Positions 1 to 12,711 of a DNA stretch of 64,000 bases are shown piece after piece. This DNA comes from Cladobotryum mycophilum (taxonomy: Eukaryota; Ascomycota; Sordariomycetes; Hypocreales; Hypocreaceae): assembly GCA_036429605.1 (NCBI GenBank), contig JAVFKD010000015.1:1449421-1513420 (forward strand), given 5' to 3'. The notes below the pieces were generated by a model, which saw only the letters and a program-made list of their open reading frames with translations, was not told the origin of the DNA and searched no databases. Numbering within the stretch: position 1 is the stretch's first letter; each line of letters begins with the position of its first letter. The position numbers and the translations under genes are program-made.

Positions 1-1153
1 CTAGTACGTACCTGAACAAAAATCACCGCCAGTACAAGTCATACTACGAGGGTATCCATTGCAGGTACAGAGGAGCTACAACCATCACAGCCCAGGCGTA
101 TCCATACAGACAGACCTCTAGGCTGTACGTACCCCTTCAATTCGGGTTTGCTTTCTTCCAGTTGCTGGGCACCACTCTTTAGGCCTCTTTTTCTTCTTTG
201 GTGGCTGCTGGCGACGCTACCTGCTTCCAAGTCTTGACAAGGTACCGTCTACTTTTACTAGCAGTACCCTCGCTGGCACACTGCTGGGCACAAGTCCCAG
301 TCACCCATCCACACCCCCTTCTCACCCCCCTTTGGCTGGCCACTTTCCCCTTCCCACCCCCAAACCAAAGACCAAAGGGCCAAAAGGCAGCCATAACAAT
401 TATTTTTTTGCTGGTGCCCAAAAATTTCCCTCCAGCCTGCGGAACCTCCTCTCGCAACCTGGGAACCCTCAGCACTCTCTCTCTCTCTCCAACCACAACG
501 TCACTGGTCCTGGTGGAAATCTTTTTTTTCCTCACCAGTATTGACCCTTTTCTCTCTCCCCCTCCATCCATCAAGCATTGGGTTTTCCTTGTCCCTTCTC
601 GTGTTCTTCCGTTTTCTGATTCTAGAAGACGGTTTTTATCCAGAGGGACTTTTTATTCTTCTCTGCTAATAATTCTTTTTCGACTCTTGCCGCGCAGGAT
701 CGTAGCCAAGACAGTCTCCCTCTCTGCCTCCCACCAAAGATAGAGAAAAAACACTCGGTCGGCTATTCACTCCTTCGCTGGTTGTTGACCACCGACTGAC
801 TGCTTTCGAGCCGAGACATCGACGTCTTCTTCTTTGTCTTCTTCTTTTTTATTTTATTCTTCTTCGTCAGTCACTCTCTGTCGCGTGTTCTTGTTCTCTT
901 TTTCGAAAAGGGAGCCCACACCTTTGGAGAGCGCAATCAGAAATCGCTTGTTTCCCGATTTCTGAAGGATAAAAAAAAAAGATACCCCTCCGCAAGAAAA
1001 AAAAATTCGACCAAATTTTTTTTTGCGGTTTTCTTTCTCTCCTCTCCCACAACAAACCTCAAGAGGGGAAAAAAAGAAAAAAAAATAAACAACAAAACCC
1101 ATTCTCACGACCTTCGAGGCGTCTCTCGCATCGCGAATCCAATTACGACCCTT
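1..1153 (+). promoter_or_regulatory. Upstream region and probable long 5' leader of the eIF4G gene
   Basis: No convincing gene is present. The stretch is strongly pyrimidine-rich on the plus strand, with CT repeats near 475-495, several CTTCTT tracts near 825-870 and A/T runs near 965-1090. This is what promoters and long leaders of highly expressed fungal translation genes often look like. Open frames here (for example 198-743) have low-complexity composition and no recognisable domain. No clear TATA box was seen, and the transcription start cannot be placed from sequence alone. Confidence 0.5.
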
Positions 1154-4100
1154 ATGACGTCGCCTGCGAACCAGCAGAACCCGATCCCGGCGACCAACAC
1201 CTCCGCGACAGCCTCTTCTTATGCCTCCGCTGCAGGTGCGCCAAAGAAGACTGTCCCTCAGGCGCCTGTAGTCGTGCCTGCATCTCACCCTCCCGTCGTG
1301 GTGGGCTCTTCTTCTGCTGCTCCCGCGCAGAATGCCAAAGCTGCCTCCTTGCAATCCCCTGTGAACGGCAAGACGGCCGCCCCTCCTGTAATCCCCGCTG
1401 TCCTCCGCGGCAGCTCAAACCTCAACGGTTCCGACCACTCTCGAAAGAGTTCCGTCACCATGGCTGCCAATGGCCCTAGCGGCTACGTCGCCAACGGTGC
1501 CTCTATCGCTGGTGCCAAGTCTGGCATTCAATTTGGCTACGACTCGCCCGCCATGGCTCATAGCACCCCTCAGACCGGTCACTCGGCGCCCATCCCCATC
1601 CCTGGTGGAAACCAGCGAGTGCCTTCTCCCGCTCACTCTCCTTCACCCATTCCTCAGCCTTCGGCGAGTGGCGGCCGACCCCCTGCTGGCCTCCAGCAAC
1701 CTGGTGGACAGATGACATTTGGTAGTCTCAACAGCGATGGTGATGTAGGCTTTATCCTCCCCTCCCCTCCCATCCCCTCCCCCTCCCCCTATCACCGCTT
1801 TTCCCAGCCGGTTGGATCAGGTACTAACATGGGTCTTCAGCGCCACATGAGACAGGGTTCAGTCCCTTCTAATCCAAACGCTCTAGGACCCCAGCCCAAC
1901 ACTCACTTCCGCCGTGAGTCGAACCACTCCGTTCAGAGCGACAACCCTGGTGGCCCTAATCGTGGAAACTTTGCTCCCCAGGGAGGACGAGGCCGTGGTA
2001 ACTTCAACCCTCACGCAAGCCAGTTCAACAATCAGATGGGCTACCCTCCGAATAACCAGTTCCGCAATGGCCCAGGGCAAGGTCGTGCCATGCCTCCCGC
2101 CTTCCAGCCCCAGCCTCGCACCATGCCTTACCCCAACTCGCCGCAGCCGACTCGAAGCCCTGCACTCGTCAACTCGATACCAAACACACCCAACATGCCG
2201 CCGGCTACCATGCAGCCTAGCATGGCCATGAATACTCCTCCTCAGTACCATTACCCGCCACCAATGGCTCCTCAGCATCAACAAGTACAGTTCCCCTTTC
2301 CTGCTGCTTCCAACTATACCAACAACAGCCACAATAAATTGCACTCCAAACCCTACAAGAACAAAGGACGTCGTGAGCACGACAGGCCTTTTCATCCGGG
2401 TCGCCAAGCGGATCCTGCGCGTGAACTGTATCAGAGTGACACTCTACAGCCCCCGCGCCGTTATAGTCAACGGACAGATACGATGTGGCGTGAGCAGAAC
2501 ATGAACAGCATGCGTGCGGTTTCCAATGGAACCTCGAAGTCTCCCTCATTAGATCCCAAACACCAGTCTCTCCCCGTACCAGAAATCCCACCACCACCAC
2601 AACCCCCTCCTCCTCCAACAACAACCCAGCTTCCCTTGATCTGTCTCCCGAAAATGGTGGATTTGAACTTTGGCTAACTTTGAAAAATCAGAACTTCGGT
2701 TACCCCCTCAAGGTGTGGCTCAATATGGCCAACCTATGACCGTCCCATATGCTGGATACGGCAATGTGCCTTACATGCCTCCTCCCCAAACTAACTCTCC
2801 AGGTTACCCTCAGCAGTTTGTGCCCCCCTTACCATCAGCAGACACATACCATGGCCCGAACTCCCTCCCAGCCTGAGCGACCGCCAAGTGCTACTCAGCC
2901 TAACCAACCCGTCATCGTCTCCTCGGGTGCTCAGGCGCCTACCGCCCAACCCAAACCCTCCAACAGCTTCGTCAAGCCTAGGAAGAGCGCAGCTATTCAA
3001 ATCAAGAATGCTGCCGGTGAAGTTGTCGATACCTCCACTTTCAAGCAGCCCGCCTCCCCCGCCCCGAGCAGCCACCAGACCCGGACCCCCCTGTTGCCTC
3101 TACCCCTACACCTCCACACAAGCCCTCTACTCCCTCCCACGCACGTTCGGATAGCCAGGCAACTCCCAAGACTGCCAAGGAAATTCAGGATGAGCTAAAG
3201 GCAAAGATTAAGCAGGCCACTCAAGCCGCTAATGAGAAGCCTAAGGAGGAAGAGAAGAAGGAGGAGCCCAAGCCTGAGCCTACTCCTGAAATCAAGATCG
3301 AGGAGCAGAAGGAAGAGGAGCCTAAGCCCGAACCTGTTGAAGTCAAGGCTGAAGTTGTCGAGGAGATGCCCGTTGTCGAGGAGACATCTCCCGAGGTCGA
3401 AAAGACCGAGGTGCCCAAGATCGAGGAGCCCAAGAAGGTCGAGGAAGAGAAGCCCGCTGAGCCAGTCAAGGAGGCCGATCCCGAAGAGGATGAAATCGAG
3501 CGCATGATCCGCGAGATGGAAGAGGCCGACGCCAAGCGTGAGAAGGAAGCAGAGGAGCACAACAAGAAGAGGGAGGCCGAGAAGGCCGCCGCCAAGAAGT
3601 TCGAGGAAGAAAACCGAAAGAAGAATGCCGAAGACGAAGACCGCAGACTTCGCGAGCAGGAGCGAGAGATGGAGAGACTAGAAGAAGAGAAAGAGAAGAA
3701 CCGCATGGCAGCAGAAGCCTCTGGCAAGACCCTGTCGGTCGCTGAAGCTCTTGCTGGTCTGAGCGGCGGCAAGAAGGAAGAGTCCGTCGAGTCTGTCACT
3801 GACAAGCTCGCTGATCTGAGTGTTGGCGGAGACAAGCCAGCTGACGCTGCCGCTTCAAAGGAGAAGCGAGTCGCCAAGCCCGCTGCCCTGAACCTGACGC
3901 CCCTCATCACCAAGCCCGTTGAGCCGCCTCAGCCGAGTGCCGCGCTTCAGTCTCTGCAGTCTGCCCGATTCCTCCAAGTGATAGATCAGGACATTTACCC
4001 CGCTGGCATCAAGTCCCCTAACCCGTCGTTGAACGCCGCTGTTGCCAAGAAGGGAAAGACCTTCAAGTACGATGCTGGCTTCTTGCTTCAGTTCCGAGAG

Positions 4101-5979
4101 GTTTTCACCGAGCAACCTTCTATCCAGTTCCAACAAACCATCAAGAACCTCATCGGTGACAATGATGGTGGTCGTTCTGCATCTAGGGGCCAGACTCCTA
4201 CCACCAGACAGGGTTCTCGTGGCGGTGGTTTCCCCGGAGGTCCCTTTGGCGCCCCCCCGGACGAACTCTGCCACCGGGAACTACCTCCATGGAGCGCATG
4301 GCGATTGCCAATGGAGCTCTGCCGCGACCTCAGGTCAACATCATGGCTTCTTTCCAGCGCCCCGGAGGAGCCTTCCCCTCATCGACATCCATGTCTAGAA
4401 ATCCTTCTCAGAACATGCGCAATATGCCCAACTCTCCCCGTCAATCTAGCCGATCTACCCGTGGCAGCCGTCGCAATGACTTTGGTGGTGGTGCCAAGGA
4501 CTCTCAGGCTGCTAAGACCATGCCTCTCACTGCTGGCCAGGAAGTTAAGCCCATCGCCATCACCTCTAACGGATGGAAGGCGAGCAGTATAGCTGCCAAG
4601 CCCGGCAGCCAGCCCGGCGGCAGCCAGCCCGGTCAGGCTTACCTTGACCCCGAGATGGTTCAGAGAAAGGTCAAGGCTGCCCTCAACAAGATGACACCCG
4701 AGAAGTTCGACAAGATTGCAGACCAGATTCTGCTCATTGCTTCGCAATCCAAGGATGAGTCCGATGGTCGAACTCTCCGCCAAGTCATCCAGCTTACCTT
4801 TGAAAAGGCTACAGATGAAGCCCATTGGGCGTCCATGTATGCCAAGTTCTGCAAGCGCATGCTTGAGACTATGAGTGCCGATATCCGTGATGAGAGAATC
4901 AAGGATAAGAATGGCAACGTCGTCAGCGGTGGTAACCTCTTCCGTAAATATCTCCTCAACAGATGTCAAGAGGAATTCGAGCGCGGTTGGGCAACCAATC
5001 TTCCCGAGCTCAAGGAATCCGAAGATGGCAAGAAGGATGGTGCCATTATGTTGACTGATGAGTATTACGTGGCCGCTGCTGCCAAGCGACGAGGTCTTGG
5101 TTTGGTTCAGTTCATTGGTGAGCTGTATAAGCTCGGCATGCTTACGGAACGTATTATGCACGAATGTGTCCACAAGCTTGTTGACTATAAGGGCGTTCCC
5201 GATGAGGCCGAGATCGAGTCTCTCTGCAAGCTGCTGCGAACTATTGGTGCCAACCTTGACAATACCGAGAAGGGCCGTCCCATGATGGACGCCTACTTCC
5301 AGCGCATCCTGACCATGGTTGAGCTTCCTGAACTTCAGAGCCGTATGAAGTTCATGCTTATGGATGTCATTGATCTTCGCAAGTCCCGCTGGCATTCCAA
5401 GGAAGCCAACAAGGGTCCCAAGACTCTTGAGGAAGTCCGAGCTGAGGTAAGTTTTCAAATATCCGCATGATATCTATTGATATATAATGTACTAACTTTC
5501 AAAATAGGCCGAGGCAGCCGCAGCAGCAAAGGCTCAGGAAGCCGCCAAGAGCAACCAAAGGGGTGGCGGCGGTGGCAGGCCCCCTGCTGGCCGAGGTGAT
5601 GCTCGCAACTTCTCTGCGGGTTATAGCCAACAGACTAGCAACCAGGTTGGCATGGATGACTTGAGACGTTTGAAGGGATCCATTGCACGAACATCAAGCC
5701 AGAACGTCACATTGGGCCCCGCATCCATGTTCTCTTCGCGTAGTAACAGCGGACGACGTCTTGGTCCCGGTGGCGCTCTGAACCGTGGTGGTGATGACTC
5801 CAACTCCTCTTCTCGAACTGGTACCCCTGGTCCCAGCCACTCTAACGCATTCAGGTATGTTTAGAGACATTATTTGACATCCTTTTGTGGCAACAAATAT
5901 ACTAACCACTATGAATAGCCTGTTAGCAACCATGGATGACCACCCAGGCTCCCCCCGTCAGCTGGCCCCTCACCTCTAA
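1154..5979 (+). CDS. Translation initiation factor eIF4G (frame broken by apparent indels)
   Basis: This is the scaffold of the cap-binding complex, which joins eIF4E, eIF4A and poly(A)-binding protein on mRNA in the cytoplasm. The N-terminal half is Ser/Pro/Gln/Gly-rich and disordered. A charged Glu/Lys coiled-coil segment follows (about 3190-3720). An eIF4E-binding motif of the YxxxxLphi type (YDAGFLL) starts at 4068. A MIF4G helical domain covers about 4655-5400, and an RGG-like tail follows. Exons are 1154-1744, 1841-5446, 5508-5854 and 5919-5979; TACTAAC branch points sit at 1822 and 5490. The frame is interrupted at about 2603-2607 (C5), 2703-2707 (C5), 2864-2870, 3086-3091 (C6) and 4252-4258 (C7). 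The protein is recognisable on both sides of each break, so sequence errors are more likely than a pseudogene. Full length is about 1,535 residues. The start is the first ATG of the open frame and opens a typical MTSPANQQN-like terminus. Confidence 0.93.
1745..1840 (+). other. In-frame 96-nt intron in eIF4G
   Basis: The donor is GTAGGC and the acceptor CTTCAG, with a perfect TACTAAC branch point at 1822-1828, 12 nt before the acceptor. The length is a multiple of three and it holds no stop, so unspliced RNA would still encode protein with 32 extra residues. Removing it joins a conserved Asp-Gly-Asp to Arg-His-Met-Arg. Confidence 0.75.
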
Positions 5980-7384
5980 TGTCAAAGGCTGTCCCCGCCA
6001 GCGACAGGAAGGACAGCGAGTAACGCATTTCTTACATTTTTCGGTGTCTTGCATTTCGGGGGAATAGACTAGGCAGGGTTATGTTTTGTCTTGCATTTAC
6101 AGGCTTTGATGCGACTTGTTCTCAAAAGTTTGCGCACGCATTTCACACTCGATACCTTGCCCCATAGACCATTTTACCAGGCGGATGGACAAATGCGGCC
6201 CCTCAAAAAAGGAGAGGGAGGGCTCTTTTTTTTTCCTTTTCTTCTTTTCTTCTTTTCTTTTACGGATTAGGGATTCCTGCTTCATCAATGTCTTCATTTT
6301 CTTCTTCAAAATGTCCCCTTTCGTGTGCTCCAATTTTTAATGAGTGGCTCGGGTATGAGATGAGACTATGTTTTGTCGCTTGTTGGTGTGTGATGGACAC
6401 GCACGCTGGTTTGGATGCGGATGGAAGATACCCCCCAAAAGAAATGATTGCATGGAGAGTACACGACTTGATCATGACGATGCCATGGCAATATGGGGCT
6501 ATGACAGAGACGATAAAAAGCTGTTGAGAGACTTGACATGACCCAAGAGCCATGAGATGTCTAATGGGCTTTTTGATTTCTGTTTTTCTTAGGGATTGGG
6601 ATAAAAAAATGAGACGGAACCATACTGCGCCTCACCGGACGGAGGTTATTTTCCTTTGGCTTCTGATAGAAGAGATGAAGTCGATGATGGATGAAACATG
6701 CAAGGGAAGGATGACTCACAAGTTGCAAGCGCGGCGAACTGACGACAATGCCTCCTCAAAGTCCTTGGTGTGCCCGGCGATTCTAGAAGGATGAATTCAC
6801 GGTCTCGGGGGGAAAGGGTGAAAGGAGGGGCGTATGAGGACAGAAATTCGGAGGGGAAAGGGGAGGGGAACTTGATTAAGATGGAGGGGGTGGTTATGGT
6901 CCGTTATTTTTTAACGAGGATGACTTTGTTGTACATCAACCATCTAATTCTTTTTTTTCCAAAGGAGCAATGAGCCTAAGGTCGGAAAGGCGTAAATAAA
7001 GTTGATTTATTTCTTCATGACTATGTTCGAAATGTGCTTGTGAGGTGATGTGTATGCTTGGAGTTGCATCGAGGATTCTATCTTGTTTAGCATAAAGGAT
7101 AATACTACTATCATGACAACGCCTTCTAAACATGTTGATTTCGTGAACTGAATTAAAATTTTCTATATACCCTACTCTCTCTGAGCAAGACATCCTCCAT
7201 GATGCAAACGCCCTGACGCCCATCTTTTACAATAAAGGTTGTGTTTTTGTCCAAATGCAGCATCACGATGATATCCCCAAATACGCCATGCCATATAAAA
7301 TGCATGCTTTCTTCCCAAAAAAATAGTAATAACACATCATTAGCCAATTTTTTCTTAGTTCCTTCTCCTTCTTACACCTTTTCC
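5980..7384. other. Gap between convergent eIF4G and POL1
   Basis: This stretch holds the 3' ends of the two convergent genes. It contains T-rich tracts (6225-6260), G-rich tracts (6800-6890) and short open frames without recognisable content. Nothing else was seen. Confidence 0.5.
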
Positions 7385-10300
7385 TTACGCGGCTGCGATG
7401 GCGGCGGGGATCTTGTTGAAGCCCAGTTTGGTAAACAGGGTGTCCATGGCGACCCATTGTCTGCCGCATTTATCCAGGTACTTGTCTACCACGGCCTTGA
7501 CGGTACTGAAGCGCACGCGGTTATGTTCTGCCAGTGCGAGGATCTTGTCCCGGTCGCTGTTGGATAGATCGTTTGTCTGGTCGCCGGCCTTGGCGCGAGC
7601 CTTGTCTACATCCCATAGACTGGCAAAGTAGACGAGTTGGTTGTAGATTGCCTTTTCCGTGTACTCGTAGCGCATCTTGCCAGCGCAATCACGAGCAAGA
7701 CCCTTTGGACCGAGACAGACTGTGCCGTAAACGCTCATTTGCCTCGTGCGGTTGCCACACTGCGAATCATCACAGATTAGCCAGCCCTCGTAGTAGCGCG
7801 TTGTCTGAACACGAACGGCGTGCTCGACTTGTGCCACGACGGAGAGCGTGGGAATGATGGCACCACAACCAGGACATGTAATGCCAGACGCGGATACGCG
7901 CTCGTGGGAATGGATGAGGCCTTCAAAGCTTGAAGAGGTCTTGCATTTGCGGCAGCGGATGGAGAGCCGCTGGCAGTCACCAAAACGTACATCGTCAGGG
8001 ATCTGAGACTCGAGAGGATGAATCTCAAGATCCTGGCTGGAACCATTCTGCTGCGACTGGTTGGAGCTATATCGACGCACGTCCAAACCTAGTTGTTCGG
8101 CAAGCTGTGATGTGGAGGTACCAGCAATGTTGGCACACAAACGCTCCACTGGAGGGAAGATTTGCTTGGCGATATACCATTCAACATCGGGGACGAGGCT
8201 AGGATCGGACTTGAGATCGGGCGGAGCATAGGCACGCTTTGGTGCTGGCTCAGAGTCTTTGCTGGTACCAGTAATGACGTAGGATATAACGTCGCCCTTG
8301 CGGACAGTCTTGCCTCGTGCCAGGTCGCGAAGGGCAACTTGAACCTGGGGCATGGAGTCGGCATTGGGATACTCTTTTGGCCCCTTTCCGAGCTGAGTGT
8401 AGATGATGTACTTTGGAACAGGGATCGTAAACTCGCGCATCTTGGTGGAAATATCTCGAAGATACTCATGAATACGTGCCACAGAAACCTCAGTATCATC
8501 TCCAGATAAGATCTCATCCAGTAGATGTTTGGAGACCTCCTTGGAAAGAGCACAGTACTCACGTCGCCTCATATCCAAACCCTTGACCTCCATCTTCTCG
8601 ATGAATTTGCCGTCTTTCTCGATGAGGTTGATGGCCGCATACTTCTTCTTGGCCTGCAACAAGATGCGGCGGAAAACGTTATCAATGTCAATTTCGAGCA
8701 GCCTATACTGATCGTTGACCGCCCTCTTGAACTCATTGCCGACTTTGAACGCATCTGCAACATTGTCCACATTGGCATTGATCATGACGGAATCAGTATC
8801 ACCGTAGATGACCTGGAGAGAATTGCTTTCGGCAAGGTCCTTGGTACTGCGGAGAATCTCACGACCCTTGGACGTGGTCAAGATAGCGAGTGGTCGAGCG
8901 TAGAATCGTGACTTGGTATAACCCAAACAACCGTACATAGAGTTGGCTGTGAGCTTCAAGGCTAGCTGTTTGATGTCCCAAGTCGCCAATTCCTCAGGAG
9001 TTGCCTTTTTGTCCTTCATCAAATTCTTGACTTGTCGACGCCGGCTGACAAGTGTAGCAATGAGCTTGGGAAGAATACCTTGCTCCTGGTCTACTGGAAC
9101 CTCAGGGACAGCGTCATCATCCTCAATCTGTTAAATATTAGCAATCGTTTTAGAAACACCAGGAATGGCTCTTACCGAAGGTGTTCTGTCAACTGTAGTG
9201 AAGCAGATATTGTACTCCTGAATAATGGAGGGATACAGGGAGTTGAAGTCCATGACAAGTACAAACTTGTCGTAAAGACCTTTCTCGGGCTCGAAAACAA
9301 GACCTCCCTTGTACTTGTCCTTCTTCTTACTCTCTCCTGCTTCTTCGTCGTTGTTTTCCTCCTCAGCCTTCTGCCGTCCCCGGAAAGTCTGCTTGTCGGG
9401 GCAGATGTACTTGTTGCGGTGGAATTCGTGCAGCAAAATGAACTCGTTTCGCTCTGCTCGCGTACCTGTCAAAGTACGGGCCCAGGAGTTACCGGCCAAA
9501 TTTGTCAAAACCTTGGTAAGAGGTAAGAGCTGTACGCTAATAGCCAAAGCAGCTATGTAATGTGTATCTGCCTCCATATGGGTCACATAATCCATGAGAC
9601 CCTTGCTCTCCTTGGCCCAGGTGTTTAGTGCAACCTCGTTATCAACATCACGGCGACGGTTGTCGCCGGTCAAGTAGAGACTGCACATTTCAGTCAAACT
9701 CCAGGTCTGACACTTGAACATGGCTGACTTTCCAGCATCGTTGGCAAGATCGCAAAGCAGTCGGCCGGCCATGACCTGACGTTCAGCAAAGACGTTTCCG
9801 CCAACCTTGGCTATCGACGGTGGCCATTGAGTTCGTCGAAGTCTACCTAGCCTAGACCATTGATGGACCTTCTTTTCATAAAGACGATTCAGGAGTACAC
9901 TGTAGTCAACACCTTCCAACTGATGGCCTAGAATTACATCGGGATCTGCGACGTCAACCTGGGCCAAGAAGAAGCTCAAGATTTCTGATTCTTGCTTCTT
10001 CATTGCAATAAGACCTCTGTTCCTCTGTTTGGCTAGGGAATCAAAGCCCATGGGGAATGCCTGTCCGTGGGGTCGAATGACCGTGAAAGTTCTACAGGGC
10101 AACTTCTCAGCGGGAGTAGTGTCGCTCAGTAAGACCTTGTCATAGACTCGAGCACTGATGGCGATAATTTCTTGCTTGTTTTCTTTTGCGTTAAACGCAG
10201 TTCGGAGGGCAAGACTCATAAGTGTCAGGGGTGGTGCGTCCAAATTGTCGGAATCACTCAAGGTTGAGACCATATCAGGGTGCTCGGCCAACACCTCAAG

Positions 10301-12014
10301 CTTACAGTGAGAAGCATTCTTGATGGCTTCAAAATCGGCATCTTGGATCTTGAGCCAGCAAGGGCCCATAATGTTCTTCCAGAGAACAAACTGTTCAAAG
10401 AGAGCAGTATTGGTACCGAATACGTTTGAAAATGTTTGGCCCTTGGCATTCATATCGATTTGAGGTTCTAACAGAGCGGTTAGCGGCATAAAAAAAGGCA
10501 TAGGGATAGGCTTTCTTACTTGTATAAGGGTATAGGAGCTTCATGTATTTTGTCTCTTTGGGAATATCCGGGAGCTCAAAGGCATATTTGCGAGTGCATG
10601 CCTTGATTTTGTACATGCCAACATTCATCTTAGTCATTATTTCGTCCACTTCATTATAGACATCCATCATGTCGATATCATCACCGGTCTCTTCGCCATC
10701 TTGAACTCGTTGTTGGCGGGGGAGAAAGAATAGCTTCCGCAGAATGTTGTCAACCTTTACAAAGCAGCTGACGTAGGAATTCGACTTCTTATTCAACACT
10801 TTGCCGAACAAGCATAAGCTGCCGTTGATGTCTGTATAATCTGTCCAGTAAAAATTCAGGGATCCATCGGCTTCGATAGCATCCTTATAATCCATCTTGC
10901 CGATGCCCTTTGATTCTGGAAGTGAGCTGCTCACTACGTTGAGCTTCTCTGTGAGCTCGTTCCACGAGGATGAGTCTACTGAGGTATCCGGAGCCTTTTG
11001 AGGGGATGATGTGAGCGGAGATGGGGTTGGCTCTTGTTTTATGAGTCGCTTGATTGGCCGAGATGCAACAAGGTTGACGCTGGCGGTTTTGACGGAACTG
11101 GCGTGAGCGACCTCCATCATATCATCGTCGTCGTCATCTTGAGGTTCTTGCTTTATCAGAGCCTTGCGTTGAGCAACCTTGGCAGCGGGAGATGACGGCG
11201 CCGGATCACTCATGGGGAAATCGGCTGTGCTCGCAGGTTCGTCGTTCAGGGGGGCATGTAGCCATCGTCGTCGTCGTCGTCGTCAAATCGCGCGGGTTCT
11301 GGGGACGGGAGTCGGATATTGACACGTTTTTGCTTCTTGGTACTGGGCTCTGGAGCAGGAGATAGAGCCCTCGCTTTGCGTCTATCGCCTGATCTCTCAA
11401 CCCTGGAGATCCGAGGGGCAGGGGCGGGAGCTTTGGCGTCAACCTCTCCAAGAAGGTCTGCAAGGAAATCGTCGTCCGCTTGGGTCTTGACAATCTTGAG
11501 GGGTAGACAAGTTAGTCGAAATATTCCACATCATGATCCTTGCTGGTCTGTAGTCTTACCTTTGGTTTTGCCGGTGCCTTGCCAGCACCCTTTGTGAAAT
11601 ACTCGCTGATGCTACGATCATTTGCATCTCGCTTTGACTGTTCGTCTTGGCGATTTTTCTTGTCTATAGAAAGAGTTAGGAAATCAACTCTGTGCTATTC
11701 AACTTGACGTCCCACGCACCAGCTTTGCTCGGTCTCCCACGAACTGGCAAATCTTCGGTTTCGCTATCCGATTCGTATCGTTGAACTCGATCCCAGTCTT
11801 CCCGGCCATCGTCTGCATAACCCTCTCCGTTGTCGTCCACTACGAAATCATCCTGGTTCAGGCGGTCTCGGACAAGATTCTTGTATCCCTCCTCGTCTAC
11901 CTCATCGTAGACTTTGTCGTCATCCTCGACTTCGTATGTATCAAAGGCCTTTTTGCCAGCCTGGCGGAGAGCCTTGAGCTCTGCGAGCTTTGCCCGGTGG
12001 TTGACCTTGGGCAT
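7385..12014 (-). CDS. POL1: DNA polymerase alpha catalytic subunit
   Basis: This family-B replicative polymerase extends primase RNA at origins and on the lagging strand, in the pol alpha-primase complex in the nucleus. Exons (minus strand) are 12014-11720, 11663-11560, 11494-10520, 10467-9176 and 9127-7385. The polymerase motifs are present: DFNSLYPSI near residue 860, LTANSMYGCLG near 950 and YGDTDSV near 1000. The C-terminus has two Cys clusters (CRKC/CPGC and CDDSQC/C...C, about 1280-1365) as expected for the metal-binding domain that contacts subunit B. The acidic N-terminus (DDDDDDDG run) is normal for the family. One frame break lies in exon 3 at a G6 run, 11249-11254 on the plus strand. 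Adding one base gives exactly 1,469 residues, the usual family length, so a sequence error is the simplest reading. Confidence 0.96.
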
Positions 12015-12711
12015 GACGAATTAACGGTTACTCGGAAATCATTAAACGTGTGTGTTGTTTGTCGTGAGTCTTTTGGCAATCGTCTCGCTGTGTTGGTGGT
12101 GTTGTGGTGGAGGAGTCGTGGGAGGGGATGAAGCCTTGGAGTACTTCAAAATCCGTACTATGGATAGATTGATTACAATGTATCTTTCCAATTGCAATCG
12201 GATCCAATTCGTCCATCAGAAAAGCGCGTTACTGCGCGTGGGACGCGTGTTGGTGAGACGCGCTATAAATTGATTTCTAGCGCTCTGCTAAAGTGCTTTC
12301 TGAGTAGCCCCGCCAACAGCTACAGCGCTGATAAGATAAGGTGACCTCATGTCCAGAGCTCGACTAAACACGAGAGGTTCGACGATTGATGCAAGAAGCT
12401 TCATGATCAATCGCTATCCATGCATATGATGTTAACACAATTATGCAGTTTATCCTATTCCAGAATACAAAACATGCAAAACCTGCATCAGGTCAACTTC
12501 TATAAATACTCTTCTATTTTTAAATCTTAGTATTTATAGATGTGTTTAGTGGAGTTTAGGCTTCACCACCACCAAATGTGCCTTACAACCAGCAACCAAG
12601 CACCTACTCCTAAATCACCATGAAGGGCCGTCTATTCTCTCTCGCTTCCCCACATCGAACCATTTAATCGCAATTTCCAGAGCCATCAATTACTATCTGT
12701 AACTATTTCTG
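12015..12711. other. Divergent intergenic region upstream of POL1
   Basis: It contains the POL1 promoter and an A/T-rich half (12400-12540). No gene was recognised. Several GACGCG/ACGCGT-like words cluster near 12225-12260, including ACGCGT at about 12243. MCB-type elements of this kind drive replication genes at G1/S, which would suit POL1. Confidence 0.4.

Noticed and set aside
198..743. 181-residue open frame before eIF4G
   Set aside because: Low-complexity Pro/Ser/Leu/Phe composition from C/T-rich leader DNA, no domain and no start context.
4379..5458. Long antisense open frame (359 residues) across the eIF4G MIF4G region
   Set aside because: It is the complementary frame of a conserved coding exon and has no independent signal.
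11206..11493. Alternative 95-residue frame in POL1 exon 3
   Set aside because: A shadow of the true frame; the correct frame is continuous if the G6 run is extended by one base.
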